NCBI GenBank assembly: GCA_037441565.1 | Contig: JBBIRW010000006.1 | Coordinates: forward strand, 62,001-126,000 | Direction: 5' to 3' | Origin: JBBIRW01 sp037441565 | GTDB lineage: Bacteria; Desulfobacterota; JBBIRW01 | Length of the DNA: 64,000 bases | Shown: piece by piece, positions 36,610-46,574 of the stretch | How positions within the stretch are numbered: position 1 is the stretch's first letter | How the letters are laid out: each line of letters begins with the position of its first letter | The notes under the pieces: generated by a model | What the model saw: the letters and a program-made list of their open reading frames with translations, nothing else | Database searches by the model: none | What the model was told of the DNA's origin: nothing | Translations under genes and position numbers: made by a program

Positions 36610-36640
36610 TTGACAGTCTGGAGTTTTTTGTGTTAACAAT
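36610..36640 (+). promoter_or_regulatory. Candidate promoter for the response regulator-valS operon
   Basis: TTGACA at 36610-36615 with AACAAT at 36635-36640, 19 bases apart, in the 247-base gap between tRNA-Leu and the next gene. The spacing is long and the -10 is 4 of 6, so this is tentative. Nothing else is recognised in the gap. Confidence 0.35.
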
Positions 36641-36707
36641 AGGCTTCAAGGAATTTTAAATTTTGCAGGTATTCACACCGGATACCTGGAACATTTTGGA
36701 GGCAGAT

Positions 36708-37700
36708 ATGCCGAAAAAAATACTTGTCGCAGATGATAGTATTACAATCCAGACGGTCTTCAGAATGACCCTATCAAAAGAGGATTACGATTTGACCATA
36801 GTGGGTGATGGAAAAGAGGCGCTGGAGAAGGCACAGCAGATCCATCCTGATCTTATAATTGTTGATGCCAATATGCCTGAAAAGACCGGATATGAGATAT
36901 GCGAGGCTATAAAAAGGGATCCAGTTCTAAAGGATATTCCTGTCCTTATCCTTGCCGGTGCGCTTGAGGGTATTGATGAAAAGACCTTCATAAGGGTTGG
37001 TGGTGATGGTTATCTTCTTAAACCCTTTGAAACAAAAGAACTTTTTGCAAAGGTAAGGGAACTGCTTGAGAAGAAGGAAAGGGGTGTAATTGCTGTTCCC
37101 AGTGAAGAGGTAATAGAAGAAGAGAAGTTTGCTGAAGCAGCACCGAAGGAGGAGATTCCAGTTGAGAAAGAGCCAGCAGTAAAGGAGATCACCCCACCCG
37201 AGGAGGAAGTATGGGATTTCAGCGATCTTGTGGAAGAGGAGGAGTTTATGGAGGAGATAGAGGACAGAAGCATAGATCTCAGCGAATTAGAAGCTGAAGA
37301 GGTAACAGAGGGGGAAATGGAGACAATTATAGAAGGCGAACCCATTGAGGAAGAGCTACCGGAGATCGAATTTGAAAAAGAGGCAATATCACTTGAGGAA
37401 GAAGGAGAAGGAATCCCTGAAATAGCAGAGGAATTATATATCGAAGAGGAGATACCTAAGAAAGAAGAACCTGTAAAGGAATTCATACGAGAGGAAGAGC
37501 CATCCATTTCTCATGAATTGCTTGAAATGAAAAGAAAAGAGCTTGTTGAGAAATTATCAAAAGAATTCTTCCCACATATCTCCGAACTTATCGTTGCAAC
37601 AATAATTGAGAGGATAGAAAGGATAGCCTGGGAGGTTATTCCTGAAATAGCAGAGGCATTAGTGAAGGAGGAGATTCAGAGGATAAGACAGGCAAAATAA
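36708..37700 (+). CDS. Response regulator with long acidic linker and C-terminal helical domain
   Basis: 330 residues from ATG 36708, preceded by GGAGG. A receiver domain (1-120) has the phospho-acceptor in LIIVDANMPEKTG and the Lys in LLKPFETKE. Residues about 125-265 are almost wholly Glu-rich linker. The C-terminal 60 residues form a helical domain (ELVEKLSKEFFPHISELIV and IERIAWEVIPEIAEALV) seen in response regulators of deltaproteobacteria-like genomes. No DNA-binding motif is evident, so protein-protein output is likely. It lies directly before valS. Confidence 0.85.
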   Translation: MPKKILVADDSITIQTVFRMTLSKEDYDLTIVGDGKEALEKAQQIHPDLIIVDANMPEKTGYEICEAIKRDPVLKDIPVLILAGALEGIDEKTFIRVGGDGYLLKPFETKELFAKVRELLEKKERGVIAVPSEEVIEEEKFAEAAPKEEIPVEKEPAVKEITPPEEEVWDFSDLVEEEEFMEEIEDRSIDLSELEAEEVTEGEMETIIEGEPIEEELPEIEFEKEAISLEEEGEGIPEIAEELYIEEEIPKKEEPVKEFIREEEPSISHELLEMKRKELVEKLSKEFFPHISELIVATIIERIERIAWEVIPEIAEALVKEEIQRIRQAK

Positions 37701-37726
37701 AAAAATTTCATAAAATGGGGAGGGTT

Positions 37727-40396
37727 ATGATTGAAAAGGTTTACAATCCTTCAAAAGTGGAGAGAAAGATCTATAGTTTCTGGGAAGGAAAGGGTATATT
37801 TACGGCTGATAATGAGTCAAAAAAACCCCCTTTTTCCATAGTAATTCCTCCCCCGAATGTTACGGGATCACTCCATATGGGCCATGCATTAAACAACACG
37901 CTTCAGGATATCGTGGTCAGATATAAAAGGATGAGGGGTTACAATGTGCTATGGCTCCCGGGCACTGATCATGCAGGGATTGCAACGCAGAATGTGGTTG
38001 AAAGGGAGCTGGCAAAAGAAGGCCTGACAAGGCATGACCTCGGAAGGGAGAAATTTATCGAAAGGGTCTGGAGGTGGAAGGAGAAATATGGTGACATAAT
38101 TATTGAACAGTTGAAGAGGCTGGGTGCATCATGCGATTGGAGTAGAAAGAAATTTACGATGGATGAAAACCTCTCTAAGGCAGTTAGAGAGGTTTTTGTG
38201 AGACTTTATGAAGAGGGATATATTTATAGGGACAACTACATAATAAACTGGTGTCCAAGATGCCAGACAGCGCTTGCAGATATCGAGGTAGAGCATGAAG
38301 AGATTGATGGATTTCTTTATTACCTCAAATATCCCATTGCTCTAAAAGAAAATGAGTATATATGTGTTGCAACAACAAGACCGGAAACAATGCTCGGTGA
38401 TACTGCAGTTGCTGTTAATCCTCATGATCCCCGATACAGAGATCTAATAGGCTCACTGGCTGTTCTTCCAATCATGGGGAGGCAGATCCCTATAATAGGT
38501 GATGAATCTGTTGAAATGGATTTCGGAACGGGTGCTGTAAAGGTTACACCGGCTCACGACTTCAGGGATTTTGAGATTGCAAAGAAACATGGCCTCGAGA
38601 TCATAAGGGTAATGGATGATGTCGGGGTTATGAATGAAAATGCGGGCAAATTCTGCGGAATGGATAGATTCCAGTGCAGGGAAGAGGTTATCGAAGAATT
38701 AAGGGAATTAAATCTTCTATCAAATATTGAAAGATACAGTTATCTTCTGGGTCACTGTTACAGATGCAAGAGCATTGTGGAGCCCCTTATTTCGAAGCAG
38801 TGGTTTGTTAAGACAAAACCCCTTGCAGAAGAGGCTATAAAGGCTGTTAAGGATGGAAGGACAAGGATAATCCCGGAGGGATGGCAGAAGATTTACTTTG
38901 ATTGGCTCGAAGGGATAAGGGATTGGTGCATTTCAAGACAGATATGGTGGGGTCATCAGATACCTGCCTTGCATTGCAATTCCTGTTTAAAGACAACCGT
39001 AAGCAGAGAAGCAGTCTCACGCTGCCAGCATTGCGGATCCACGGATATATACCAGGATCCGGATGTTCTTGATACATGGTTTAGCTCCGCACTGTGGCCT
39101 TTTTCTACACTGGGCTGGCCTGATAGAACAAAAGATCTTGAGATTTTCTATCCTACATCACTTCTTGTTACAGCTTTTGATATTCTTTTCTTCTGGGTCG
39201 CAAGGATGATGATGATGGGTATCAAATTTATGGGCGATGTCCCATTCCGCACCGTTTACATCCATGCACTCATAAGGGATGCTGAAGGTCAAAAGATGAG
39301 TAAATCTCGCGGGAATGTTATAGATCCACTAATAGTTATGGATAAATATGGAACGGATGCCTTCCGGTTTACACTAACAGCTATGGCAAGCCCTGGAAAA
39401 GATATAAAATTTTCTGAGGAAAGAATAGAAGGATATCGTAATTTTGTTAATAAACTCTGGAATGCATCAAGATTTGTGCTCATCTCACTGAAGGATTTTA
39501 ACCCATCATTCAAAGATTTCTCATATTCACTTCCTGATAGATGGATCATGAGCAAAACAAACAAGACAATAAGGGAAGTAATACGTTCGCTCGAGGAATA
39601 CCATTTTAATGAAGTATCTTATATCCTCTATCAATTTGTATGGCATGAATTCTGTGACTGGTATGTTGAGATTGTAAAGGAAGATTTAAAAGAAAATGCA
39701 GATTATCACAGAAAATATACAGCCCAACATGTATTATTGAAAACAATTAAGGCCATCTTAAAGATGTTACATCCCATTATCCCATATGTTACAGAGGAGA
39801 TATGGGGATATCTTCCAAAACTTCATGAGGAAAAGGAATGCATTGCAATCGAACCCTTTCCTCAGACAGACGAGTTTCCTCTGGATGAGATGGCAGAAAG
39901 GGAAATGGAGTTTTTAATGAACATTATAAGAAGTATAAGAAACATAAGATCAGAAATGAATATCCCTATATCCAGCAGAATTGATGTTTATTTCAGAGGT
40001 GAAGATCCATATAAGATTTTGCTCATTGAAAGATACCCATCACTTATCAAAAACCTTGCTAAGGTTTCAAGGATATCATTTCTGGAAAAAGGTGGTGAGT
40101 TAAGATCATCAGCTGTTGCCATAACGGAGGGAATGGAGATATTTATTCCACTTGAGGGAATTATAAACCTTGACGAAGAGGAGAGGAGGTTGAGAAAGGA
40201 ATTAAACGAGATCTCTGAGGAGCTTATTTTGGTTCAGAGAAAGCTCGCAAACGAAGAATTCTTGAGGAAGGCTCCTCAATCGGTGATAAAGAAGGAGAGG
40301 GAGAAGGAAAAGGAGATAGTGGAAATGAAAATGAAAGTTGAAGAGAATTTGAAAAAGATCATTAAATACAAAGGGAATCTGAGAAATAATGTTTAA
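37727..40396 (+). CDS. valS: Valyl-tRNA synthetase
   Basis: 889 residues, class I synthetase. HIGH motif as NVTGSLHMGHALN, KMSKS as GQKMSKSRGN, zinc-type CxxC pairs (NWCPRCQTALA and CQHCGS), the editing domain with TTRPETMLGDTAV, and a C-terminal coiled coil rich in Glu/Lys. An ATG at 37715 is in frame, but GGGGAGG at 37717-37723 serves the ATG at 37727. It overlaps nadC by 8 bases. Confidence 0.96.
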   Translation: MIEKVYNPSKVERKIYSFWEGKGIFTADNESKKPPFSIVIPPPNVTGSLHMGHALNNTLQDIVVRYKRMRGYNVLWLPGTDHAGIATQNVVERELAKEGLTRHDLGREKFIERVWRWKEKYGDIIIEQLKRLGASCDWSRKKFTMDENLSKAVREVFVRLYEEGYIYRDNYIINWCPRCQTALADIEVEHEEIDGFLYYLKYPIALKENEYICVATTRPETMLGDTAVAVNPHDPRYRDLIGSLAVLPIMGRQIPIIGDESVEMDFGTGAVKVTPAHDFRDFEIAKKHGLEIIRVMDDVGVMNENAGKFCGMDRFQCREEVIEELRELNLLSNIERYSYLLGHCYRCKSIVEPLISKQWFVKTKPLAEEAIKAVKDGRTRIIPEGWQKIYFDWLEGIRDWCISRQIWWGHQIPALHCNSCLKTTVSREAVSRCQHCGSTDIYQDPDVLDTWFSSALWPFSTLGWPDRTKDLEIFYPTSLLVTAFDILFFWVARMMMMGIKFMGDVPFRTVYIHALIRDAEGQKMSKSRGNVIDPLIVMDKYGTDAFRFTLTAMASPGKDIKFSEERIEGYRNFVNKLWNASRFVLISLKDFNPSFKDFSYSLPDRWIMSKTNKTIREVIRSLEEYHFNEVSYILYQFVWHEFCDWYVEIVKEDLKENADYHRKYTAQHVLLKTIKAILKMLHPIIPYVTEEIWGYLPKLHEEKECIAIEPFPQTDEFPLDEMAEREMEFLMNIIRSIRNIRSEMNIPISSRIDVYFRGEDPYKILLIERYPSLIKNLAKVSRISFLEKGGELRSSAVAITEGMEIFIPLEGIINLDEEERRLRKELNEISEELILVQRKLANEEFLRKAPQSVIKKEREKEKEIVEMKMKVEENLKKIIKYKGNLRNNV

Positions 40397-41216
40397 TATC
40401 GAAAATCTTATAGAGGATGCCCTGAGGGAAGATTTAGGTCATGGAGATATAACGAGTCTTTCCATAGTAAGCAGAGGAACAAAGGCGGAGGCATGCATTG
40501 TTACACATGAAAATATAATCCTTGCTGGTAATTTTATACCTGAGTTGCTATACAGAAAACTGGACCCTGAAATAAAGATAACCTGCTATTATGATGATGG
40601 AGACCATATCAATTCGGGAAGTGAGATAATACGAATTAGCGGGGACGCAGCTTCCATTCTTATGGGTGAGAGGGTATGTCTGAATTTTCTTCAAAGACTC
40701 AGCGGAATAGCAACATACACAGCAAAATTTACAGAAAAGATCAAAGGCTTTCCCGTAAAGATTCTTGATACAAGAAAAACAACTCCACTTCTTCGTCAAC
40801 TTGAAAAATATGCTGTGAGGATGGGCGGTGGCCATAATCACAGGATGGGCCTGTTCGATGGGATACTCATCAAGGACAATCATATAAAAATTGCAGGAGG
40901 CGTTAAGGAAGCTATAAGGCGCGTAAGGAAAAATAAAATCAACCCGCTTCTCAAAATAGAAGTTGAGGTCAGGAATTTAGATGAATTAAGGGATGCCATT
41001 GATGGGGGTGCAGATATAGTAATGCTGGATAATATGGGTGTTGATGAGATCAAGAAGGCTGTTTCAATTGCAAAGGGGAGGGTTATGATTGAGGTATCGG
41101 GCAGGATCACTCTTGAAAATATAAGGGATATTGCATCACTTGGAGTTGATTTCATTTCTGTTGGAGCCATAACTCACTCTGCCCCTTCAGCTGACTTAAG
41201 TATGGAGATTCTTTAA
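40389..41216 (+). CDS. nadC: Nicotinate-nucleotide pyrophosphorylase (carboxylating)
   Basis: Makes nicotinate mononucleotide from quinolinate and PRPP in NAD synthesis. 275 residues with LREDLGHGDITS at the N-terminus and the active-site stretch DTRKTTPLLRQLEKYAVRMG followed by GGHNHRMGLFDGILIKDNH. Overlaps valS; birA follows after 2 bases. A strong assignment. Confidence 0.95.
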   Translation: MFNIENLIEDALREDLGHGDITSLSIVSRGTKAEACIVTHENIILAGNFIPELLYRKLDPEIKITCYYDDGDHINSGSEIIRISGDAASILMGERVCLNFLQRLSGIATYTAKFTEKIKGFPVKILDTRKTTPLLRQLEKYAVRMGGGHNHRMGLFDGILIKDNHIKIAGGVKEAIRRVRKNKINPLLKIEVEVRNLDELRDAIDGGADIVMLDNMGVDEIKKAVSIAKGRVMIEVSGRITLENIRDIASLGVDFISVGAITHSAPSADLSMEIL

Positions 41217-41218
41217 GC

Positions 41219-42214
41219 ATGTATGAAAGAGAAAGGGCAACACTTGAACAGGTATTGAATATCTTGAAAAAGAACAGTGATAAATTTGTCTCAGGGGATT
41301 CCCTGAGCAGGGATCTATCCGTCTCCAGGACAGCAATATGGAAGCATATAAAGCAGCTTAAGAAAATGGGATACGAGATAGATTCAAAACCTGCAAAGGG
41401 ATACAGATTGTTAAGCATCCCTGATACATTAACACCCCTTGAGCTGAAATCTCTATTGAAGACATCCCTGATAGGTTCAAGGATCCACTATTTTAGAGAA
41501 ACAGACTCAACAAATGATGATGCATTCCGGATGGCAAGGAAAGGTGAAAGGGAAGGTACTGTTGTTATAGCTGAGGCACAGAGAAAAGGGAAGGGAAGGA
41601 TGGGTAGAAGGTGGGAATCTCCACCAGGTGTGAATCTCTACCTTTCCATAATCCTGCGTCCAAAGATCCCTCCATCACTAACCCCACAGATTACGCTAGT
41701 TGCTGCTATTTCTGTGCTCAGAGCTGTTCAGAATGTTACAGGGATGGAGCCAGAAATAAAATGGCCCAACGATCTTCTCATAAGGGGAAAGAAATTCTGC
41801 GGTATCCTTACCGAGATCGAGTCGGAAATGGATTTAATAAATTTTGTAATCGTGGGAATCGGGGTGAACATTAATATGGACACGAGGGTGCTTCCCGCCG
41901 ATATAAGACTGCATGCAACTTCACTTATGGAAGAGCTTGGAAGACCCATTGACAGAGGGTACTTTACATCACAGTTACTCAATGAATTTGAAAATCATTA
42001 TACGATTTTTGTGGGAGAGGGGATATCCCCGATAATCAATGAGATGTATCCCTATTTAAAGATGATGGGTAAGAAGGTAAAGGTTCAGTTTATGGATGAG
42101 GTGGTGGAGGGGGTTGCGGAGAGACTTGATCTCGATGGTGCCCTTTTATTGAAAAAAGAGGATGGATCAATAGAAAAGATACTTGCAGGGGATGTTACAA
42201 TATTGAAGGAATAA
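41219..42214 (+). CDS. birA: Biotin-protein ligase / biotin operon repressor
   Basis: 331 residues: N-terminal winged helix (about 5-65, with SVSRTAIWKHIKQLKKMGY), catalytic domain with the biotinyl-AMP loop GRMGRRWESPPG and KWPNDLL, and a C-terminal SH3-like domain. The HTH means it can also act as a repressor. It biotinylates the carrier encoded at 15.1-15.6 kb. The gene sits in the valS-nadC-birA-coaX-fusA run. Confidence 0.95.
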   Translation: MYERERATLEQVLNILKKNSDKFVSGDSLSRDLSVSRTAIWKHIKQLKKMGYEIDSKPAKGYRLLSIPDTLTPLELKSLLKTSLIGSRIHYFRETDSTNDDAFRMARKGEREGTVVIAEAQRKGKGRMGRRWESPPGVNLYLSIILRPKIPPSLTPQITLVAAISVLRAVQNVTGMEPEIKWPNDLLIRGKKFCGILTEIESEMDLINFVIVGIGVNINMDTRVLPADIRLHATSLMEELGRPIDRGYFTSQLLNEFENHYTIFVGEGISPIINEMYPYLKMMGKKVKVQFMDEVVEGVAERLDLDGALLLKKEDGSIEKILAGDVTILKE

Positions 42215-42219
42215 AAAGG

Positions 42220-42993
42220 ATGAAAGTATTGCTTGTTATTGATGTTGGCAACACAAATATAGTTTTCGGTATATATGAGAGGGATCATCTCATAAAAAGC
42301 TGGAGGATATGGACGAGGCGCGATCAAACTCCGGATGAATTTGCTATTGTCCTGGCAAACCTGTTTCTGCAGGAGTCACTCGATATGAAGAGTATAAAGG
42401 ATGTGATTGTATCTTGTGTTGTTCCACCCCTTATTGAAGTGATAACAGGTTTTGCGAGAAAATATCTTAATCTTGAGCCTCTATTTGTTGGTCCTGGAAT
42501 AAAAACAGGAATGCCTATTCTTTATGATAATCCAAGGGATGTGGGCGCTGATAGGGTTGTAAATGCAGTGGCTGCATATGAGAAATATAAAAGGTCCTGT
42601 ATAATTGTTGATTTTGGCACAGCAACAACCTTTGACTATGTATCTGAAAGGGGTGAGTATATTGGGGGTGCTATTGCACCAGGCATTCTCATATCAACAG
42701 AAGCACTCTTCCAGAGGGCATCAAAGCTACCGAGGATCGAGTTGGTAAAACCGAAGACTATAATTGGTAGAAATACGCCCCACAGCATGCAGGCAGGTAT
42801 AATTTATGGTTATGTTGGTCTTGTTGATGGAATTGTAAAAAAGATGAAGGAGGAAGCAGGGGGAGATCCAATGGTTGTTGCAACGGGAGGTCTTGCAAAA
42901 ATAATTGCATCAGAATCAGAGACGATAAAGGATGTAGATGAAAATTTGACTCTTGAGGGATTAAAAATAATATACTACAGGAATAGAGGATGA
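42220..42993 (+). CDS. coaX: Type III pantothenate kinase
   Basis: First step of CoA synthesis. 257 residues; ASKHA-fold signatures LVIDVGNTNIVFGIYE, NPRDVGADRVVNAVAAYEKY, IIVDFGTATTFDYV and GEYIGGAIAPGI are all present. Five bases after birA, with AAAAGGATG before the start. birA-coaX adjacency is widespread in bacteria. Confidence 0.95.
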   Translation: MKVLLVIDVGNTNIVFGIYERDHLIKSWRIWTRRDQTPDEFAIVLANLFLQESLDMKSIKDVIVSCVVPPLIEVITGFARKYLNLEPLFVGPGIKTGMPILYDNPRDVGADRVVNAVAAYEKYKRSCIIVDFGTATTFDYVSERGEYIGGAIAPGILISTEALFQRASKLPRIELVKPKTIIGRNTPHSMQAGIIYGYVGLVDGIVKKMKEEAGGDPMVVATGGLAKIIASESETIKDVDENLTLEGLKIIYYRNRG

Positions 42994-43018
42994 TAAAAAT
43001 ATTGAATGGAGGAGAAGG

Positions 43019-45106
43019 ATGGGGAAATATCCGGTCGAAAGAATAAGAACAATTGTTCTCCTCGGTCATGGAGGTTCGGGTAAAACATCCCTTGCTGATG
43101 CAATGATTTATAATGCTGGTGCATCAGATAGACTGGGAAGGGTTGATGATGGTACCTCTATTATGGATTTTGAGCCTGAGGAGATAAGGCGGAAGATAAC
43201 AATATCCGCTTCATTCCACGATTTTGAGTGGAATAAACATCTGATACATATAATTGATACACCTGGTTATCCAAATTTCGAAACGGAGACAAAAACAGTG
43301 ATGAGGGCAGCGGATGGTGCTGTGCTTATGGTAAGTGCCATATCAGGTATAAAGATTCAAACGATTAAACTCTGGGATTATGCAAAAAGGCTTAATCTTC
43401 CTGGTATTGCATTTGTGGGGAAGATGGATAAGGAAAGGGCGGATTTTTATAAATCGATAGAGGAGATAGAAACACAGCTCGGGATAAAGCCGGTCTGTAT
43501 ACATATACCCATAGGTAAGGAAGCGGATTTCAGGGGGTTTATAGATCTTATTTCAATGAAAGCATTCTATTTTGAAGAAGACCTGAAGGGGAATATGAAG
43601 GAGGGAGAGATTCCTTCAGAATTGATAGACAGGGTGGAGGAGTTCAGGAAGATCCTCCATGAGAATGTTGCAGAGCTTGATGACAGGCTCCTTGAGACAT
43701 ATCTTGATAAAGGCGAACTTGATGATAAAGATTTAAAGGAGGGACTGAGGAGTGGAACAATTGCGGGAAGGCTTATGCCTGTCCTTGTAGGATCACCAGT
43801 GAAAAATTTTGGCGTAAAAACAGTGATGGATGCAATTGTTGAACTTCTTCCATCGCCATCCGAGAGGGGTTATTTAAGACTCACATCGGCTGTCTCAGGT
43901 GAGAAGGTTGAGAGAAAGCCGTCAGAAAAGGAGCCATTTTGCGCCTTTGTAGTTAAGACCATTGCTGATCCCTTTGCAGGGAAGCTTTCCATATTTCGAG
44001 TATTTTCAGGTGTGATTCAATCGGACAGCACTGTCTTTAATCCAGGAAAACAGGTAAAGGAGAGGATAGGCCAGGTATTTAAAATGGAAGGGAAAAGGCA
44101 GGTTCAGGTGGACTCACTTGGTCCCGGGGAGATAGGAGCAGTTGCAAAGCTAAAAGATACATCAACAGGTGATACATTATGTGATGAGAAATCTCAGGTG
44201 ATTTTTGAGGGACTGGATGTTCAGAGTCCTGTAATTTCTTATGCAATCCAGCCACGGGCAAAAGGTGACGAAGAGAAAATAGTTGCATCCCTGAACAGAC
44301 TTACAGAAGAGGATCCAAGCATAAAGGTTTTCAGGGAACCACAGACAAAAGAGGTTATACTCTCAGGTATGGGACAGGTTCATCTTGAGGTTATAGTGGA
44401 GAAATTGAAGAGAAAATTTGGTGTTGAAGTTGATCTTAAGACACCAAAGGTTCCCTATAAGGAGACTATTAAAGGCATTGCCCAGGTTCAGGGGAAATAT
44501 AAGAGGCAATCAGGTGGCAGAGGACAGTATGGTGATGTATGGATAAAGATGGAGCCGCTCCCAAGGGGGGAGGGGTTTAAGTTTGTTGATGCCATTGTGG
44601 GTGGTGCAATCCCCAAAAACTACATTCCCGCTGTTGAAAAGGGTATAGTAGAGGCAATGCAAGAGGGTGTGCTTGCAGGGTATCCTGTTGTGGATTTTAA
44701 GGTGACCCTGTATGATGGCTCATACCATATTGTTGACTCATCAGATCTTGCATTTAAAATAGCAGCCTCAATGGCCTTTAAAAAGGGGATGATGGAGGCA
44801 AAACCCGTGCTTCTTGAGCCCATCATGAGCTTAGAAATAGTTGTTCCTGATGAATGTGTAGGAGATATCATTGGGGATCTCAATGCAAGAAGGGGGAAGG
44901 TTATCGGTGTTGAGGCCCAGGGAGGAAGCCAGATAATTAAGGCACTTGTTCCCATGGCGGAGATCCTGAAGTACGACTCAGATCTCACCTCATTAACAAG
45001 CGGAAGGGGTTCATTCAGTGTGGAATTTTCCCACTATGAGGAGGTTCCATCCCATATTGCTGAAAGGATCATATCGGAGGCAAAAAAGGAAAAGGAGAAG
45101 GAGTGA
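43019..45106 (+). CDS. Elongation factor G-like GTPase (EF-G2 type)
   Basis: 695 residues with all five EF-G domains. G1 reads GHGGSGKTS instead of the GHIDAGKTT of canonical translocase, G3 is DTPGYPNF and G4 GKMDKE; these variants mark the EF-G-like paralogue group rather than housekeeping FusA. Domain IV contains GGRGQYGDVWIKMEPL. Its exact role (backup translocase, recycling or stress-specific factor) is unsettled. The ATG follows GGAGG. A canonical fusA is expected elsewhere. Confidence 0.9.
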   Translation: MGKYPVERIRTIVLLGHGGSGKTSLADAMIYNAGASDRLGRVDDGTSIMDFEPEEIRRKITISASFHDFEWNKHLIHIIDTPGYPNFETETKTVMRAADGAVLMVSAISGIKIQTIKLWDYAKRLNLPGIAFVGKMDKERADFYKSIEEIETQLGIKPVCIHIPIGKEADFRGFIDLISMKAFYFEEDLKGNMKEGEIPSELIDRVEEFRKILHENVAELDDRLLETYLDKGELDDKDLKEGLRSGTIAGRLMPVLVGSPVKNFGVKTVMDAIVELLPSPSERGYLRLTSAVSGEKVERKPSEKEPFCAFVVKTIADPFAGKLSIFRVFSGVIQSDSTVFNPGKQVKERIGQVFKMEGKRQVQVDSLGPGEIGAVAKLKDTSTGDTLCDEKSQVIFEGLDVQSPVISYAIQPRAKGDEEKIVASLNRLTEEDPSIKVFREPQTKEVILSGMGQVHLEVIVEKLKRKFGVEVDLKTPKVPYKETIKGIAQVQGKYKRQSGGRGQYGDVWIKMEPLPRGEGFKFVDAIVGGAIPKNYIPAVEKGIVEAMQEGVLAGYPVVDFKVTLYDGSYHIVDSSDLAFKIAASMAFKKGMMEAKPVLLEPIMSLEIVVPDECVGDIIGDLNARRGKVIGVEAQGGSQIIKALVPMAEILKYDSDLTSLTSGRGSFSVEFSHYEEVPSHIAERIISEAKKEKEKE

Positions 45107-45117
45107 GGGTAATCTGA

Positions 45118-45615
45118 ATGGACGAAGAGATAAAGATACCTCCAGAGGATATAGAAAAGGAACTAATCGAGGAAAAGAAGGAATATACAGCCGATGAGAA
45201 GAAAACGATACTGCAAAAGATCCAGGGTATGAGTGTTCCTGAGAGGGTAAGGCTTGCACTGTGGGGAAACAGGGAGGTTAGAGGGATTCTGATAAGGGAT
45301 CCGAATAAGGCGGTAAGGAATGCAGTTTTAAGTAGCCCACGAATCACTGATAGTGAAATAATTCAGATTGCAAACTCAAGGAATACGGATGAGGATGTGT
45401 TGCGTCAGATCCCAAAAAATAGGAACTGGATGAGGAATTACGGTGTTATTATGGCACTTGTAACAAATCCAAAAACCCCACTTTCAATCTCGACAGGCCT
45501 TCTATCTAAACTCAGGGAAAAGGACCTCGCATTCATTTCAAAGAGCAAGAATGTCCCAACCGCACTTCAAAGGGAGGCAAGGAGGCTTTACCTTATAAAG
45601 CTGGAGAGGCACTGA
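45118..45615 (+). CDS. Unknown protein with HEAT-like helical repeats
   Basis: 165 residues. After an acidic/lysine-rich N-terminus, pairs of short helices recur (for example VRGILIRDPNKAVRNAVLSS, EIIQIANSRNTDEDVLRQIP, GVIMALVTNPKTPLSI), like the leucine-rich-variant or HEAT-like repeat proteins. No catalytic motif. It lies 11 bases after the EF-G-like gene and 1 base before the MglA-like GTPase, so a link to that polarity/signalling module is inferred. Confidence 0.75.
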   Translation: MDEEIKIPPEDIEKELIEEKKEYTADEKKTILQKIQGMSVPERVRLALWGNREVRGILIRDPNKAVRNAVLSSPRITDSEIIQIANSRNTDEDVLRQIPKNRNWMRNYGVIMALVTNPKTPLSISTGLLSKLREKDLAFISKSKNVPTALQREARRLYLIKLERH

Positions 45616-45616
45616 A

Positions 45617-46573
45617 ATGCCGATAATCAACTATGCAAAAAGGGAGATCAATGCAAAGATTGTATATTATGGACCGGCCCTTTCAGGTAAGACCACCAAT
45701 CTTGAATTCATTCACAGGGTATTGAAATCGGAACAGAAGGGAAAGTTGATATCACTTGCAACAGAGGGTGATAGAACGCTCTTTTTTGATTTTCTGCCTG
45801 TTGATATAGGAGATATATATGGTGTAAGAGTAAGATTTCATCTTTATACAGTTCCGGGACAGATTTTTTACAATGAGACAAGGAAAATGGTTCTCAAAGG
45901 TGTTGATGGGATTGTTTTTGTTGCTGACTCGCAGAAAAGTATGCTCGAACAAAATATAGAGAGTTTGGAGAATCTCCAGGATAATCTTGTTTCATTAGGA
46001 AGAGAACTGAGAACTATACCCCTTGTGTTTCAATATAATAAAAGGGATCTGGAGGATCTATGCACCATCGATGAGCTTAATTTAAAGCTTAATACATTTA
46101 ACGCGGATTGGTTCGAGGGTATAGCCATAAGAGGAACAGGTGTACTGGAAACACTTTCTGCTATAACAGGGCAGGTCTACGAGAGTTTGAAGGAGCTTTC
46201 GGTATTCAGGCCGCAAAGAGAAAAGAGGATAAGATTGAGGGTGATTCCTGGAGAAGGGGAGGTCAGGAAGGTTGGGATAGGCGAGGAAGAGGATCTTGAA
46301 TTTATCCCTTCCGAGGAACTCATACCTATTGAGGAGGCATCTGATATCCTCTCCGGCATAGGCAATATTAATGTTGCTCCACAACAGTGGGAAGAAGTTG
46401 TCCCGATTAAGGAAGCATCAGAAGAACCAGCTCAGCCTGCCTTTGAAGGTGTGAGGTTTGGAACACCTGAGTATGAGGGAACAACAGACATGATAATACC
46501 GCTTACCATTATATTTTCAGATAAGAAGGCTCTTTCCATTAAATTAAAAATTTCCATAGAGAAGAAGGAATAA
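45617..46573 (+). CDS. MglA-like small GTPase with C-terminal extension
   Basis: 318 residues. Residues 1-195 are a MglA-type Ras-like domain: G1 GPALSGKTTN, G3 as TVPGQ, G4 as YNKRD. The remaining 120 residues are an acidic extension absent from MglA itself, with beta-rich ends. MglA proteins set cell polarity with MglB-type GAPs. Directly followed (1 base) by the GAF/GGDEF gene, its probable partner. Confidence 0.87.
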   Translation: MPIINYAKREINAKIVYYGPALSGKTTNLEFIHRVLKSEQKGKLISLATEGDRTLFFDFLPVDIGDIYGVRVRFHLYTVPGQIFYNETRKMVLKGVDGIVFVADSQKSMLEQNIESLENLQDNLVSLGRELRTIPLVFQYNKRDLEDLCTIDELNLKLNTFNADWFEGIAIRGTGVLETLSAITGQVYESLKELSVFRPQREKRIRLRVIPGEGEVRKVGIGEEEDLEFIPSEELIPIEEASDILSGIGNINVAPQQWEEVVPIKEASEEPAQPAFEGVRFGTPEYEGTTDMIIPLTIIFSDKKALSIKLKISIEKKE

Positions 46574-46574
46574 T

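Noticed and set aside
37010..37507. Minus-strand serine-rich frame inside the response regulator
   Set aside because: Complement of glutamate codons in the acidic linker, which gives long artificial Ser-rich frames.
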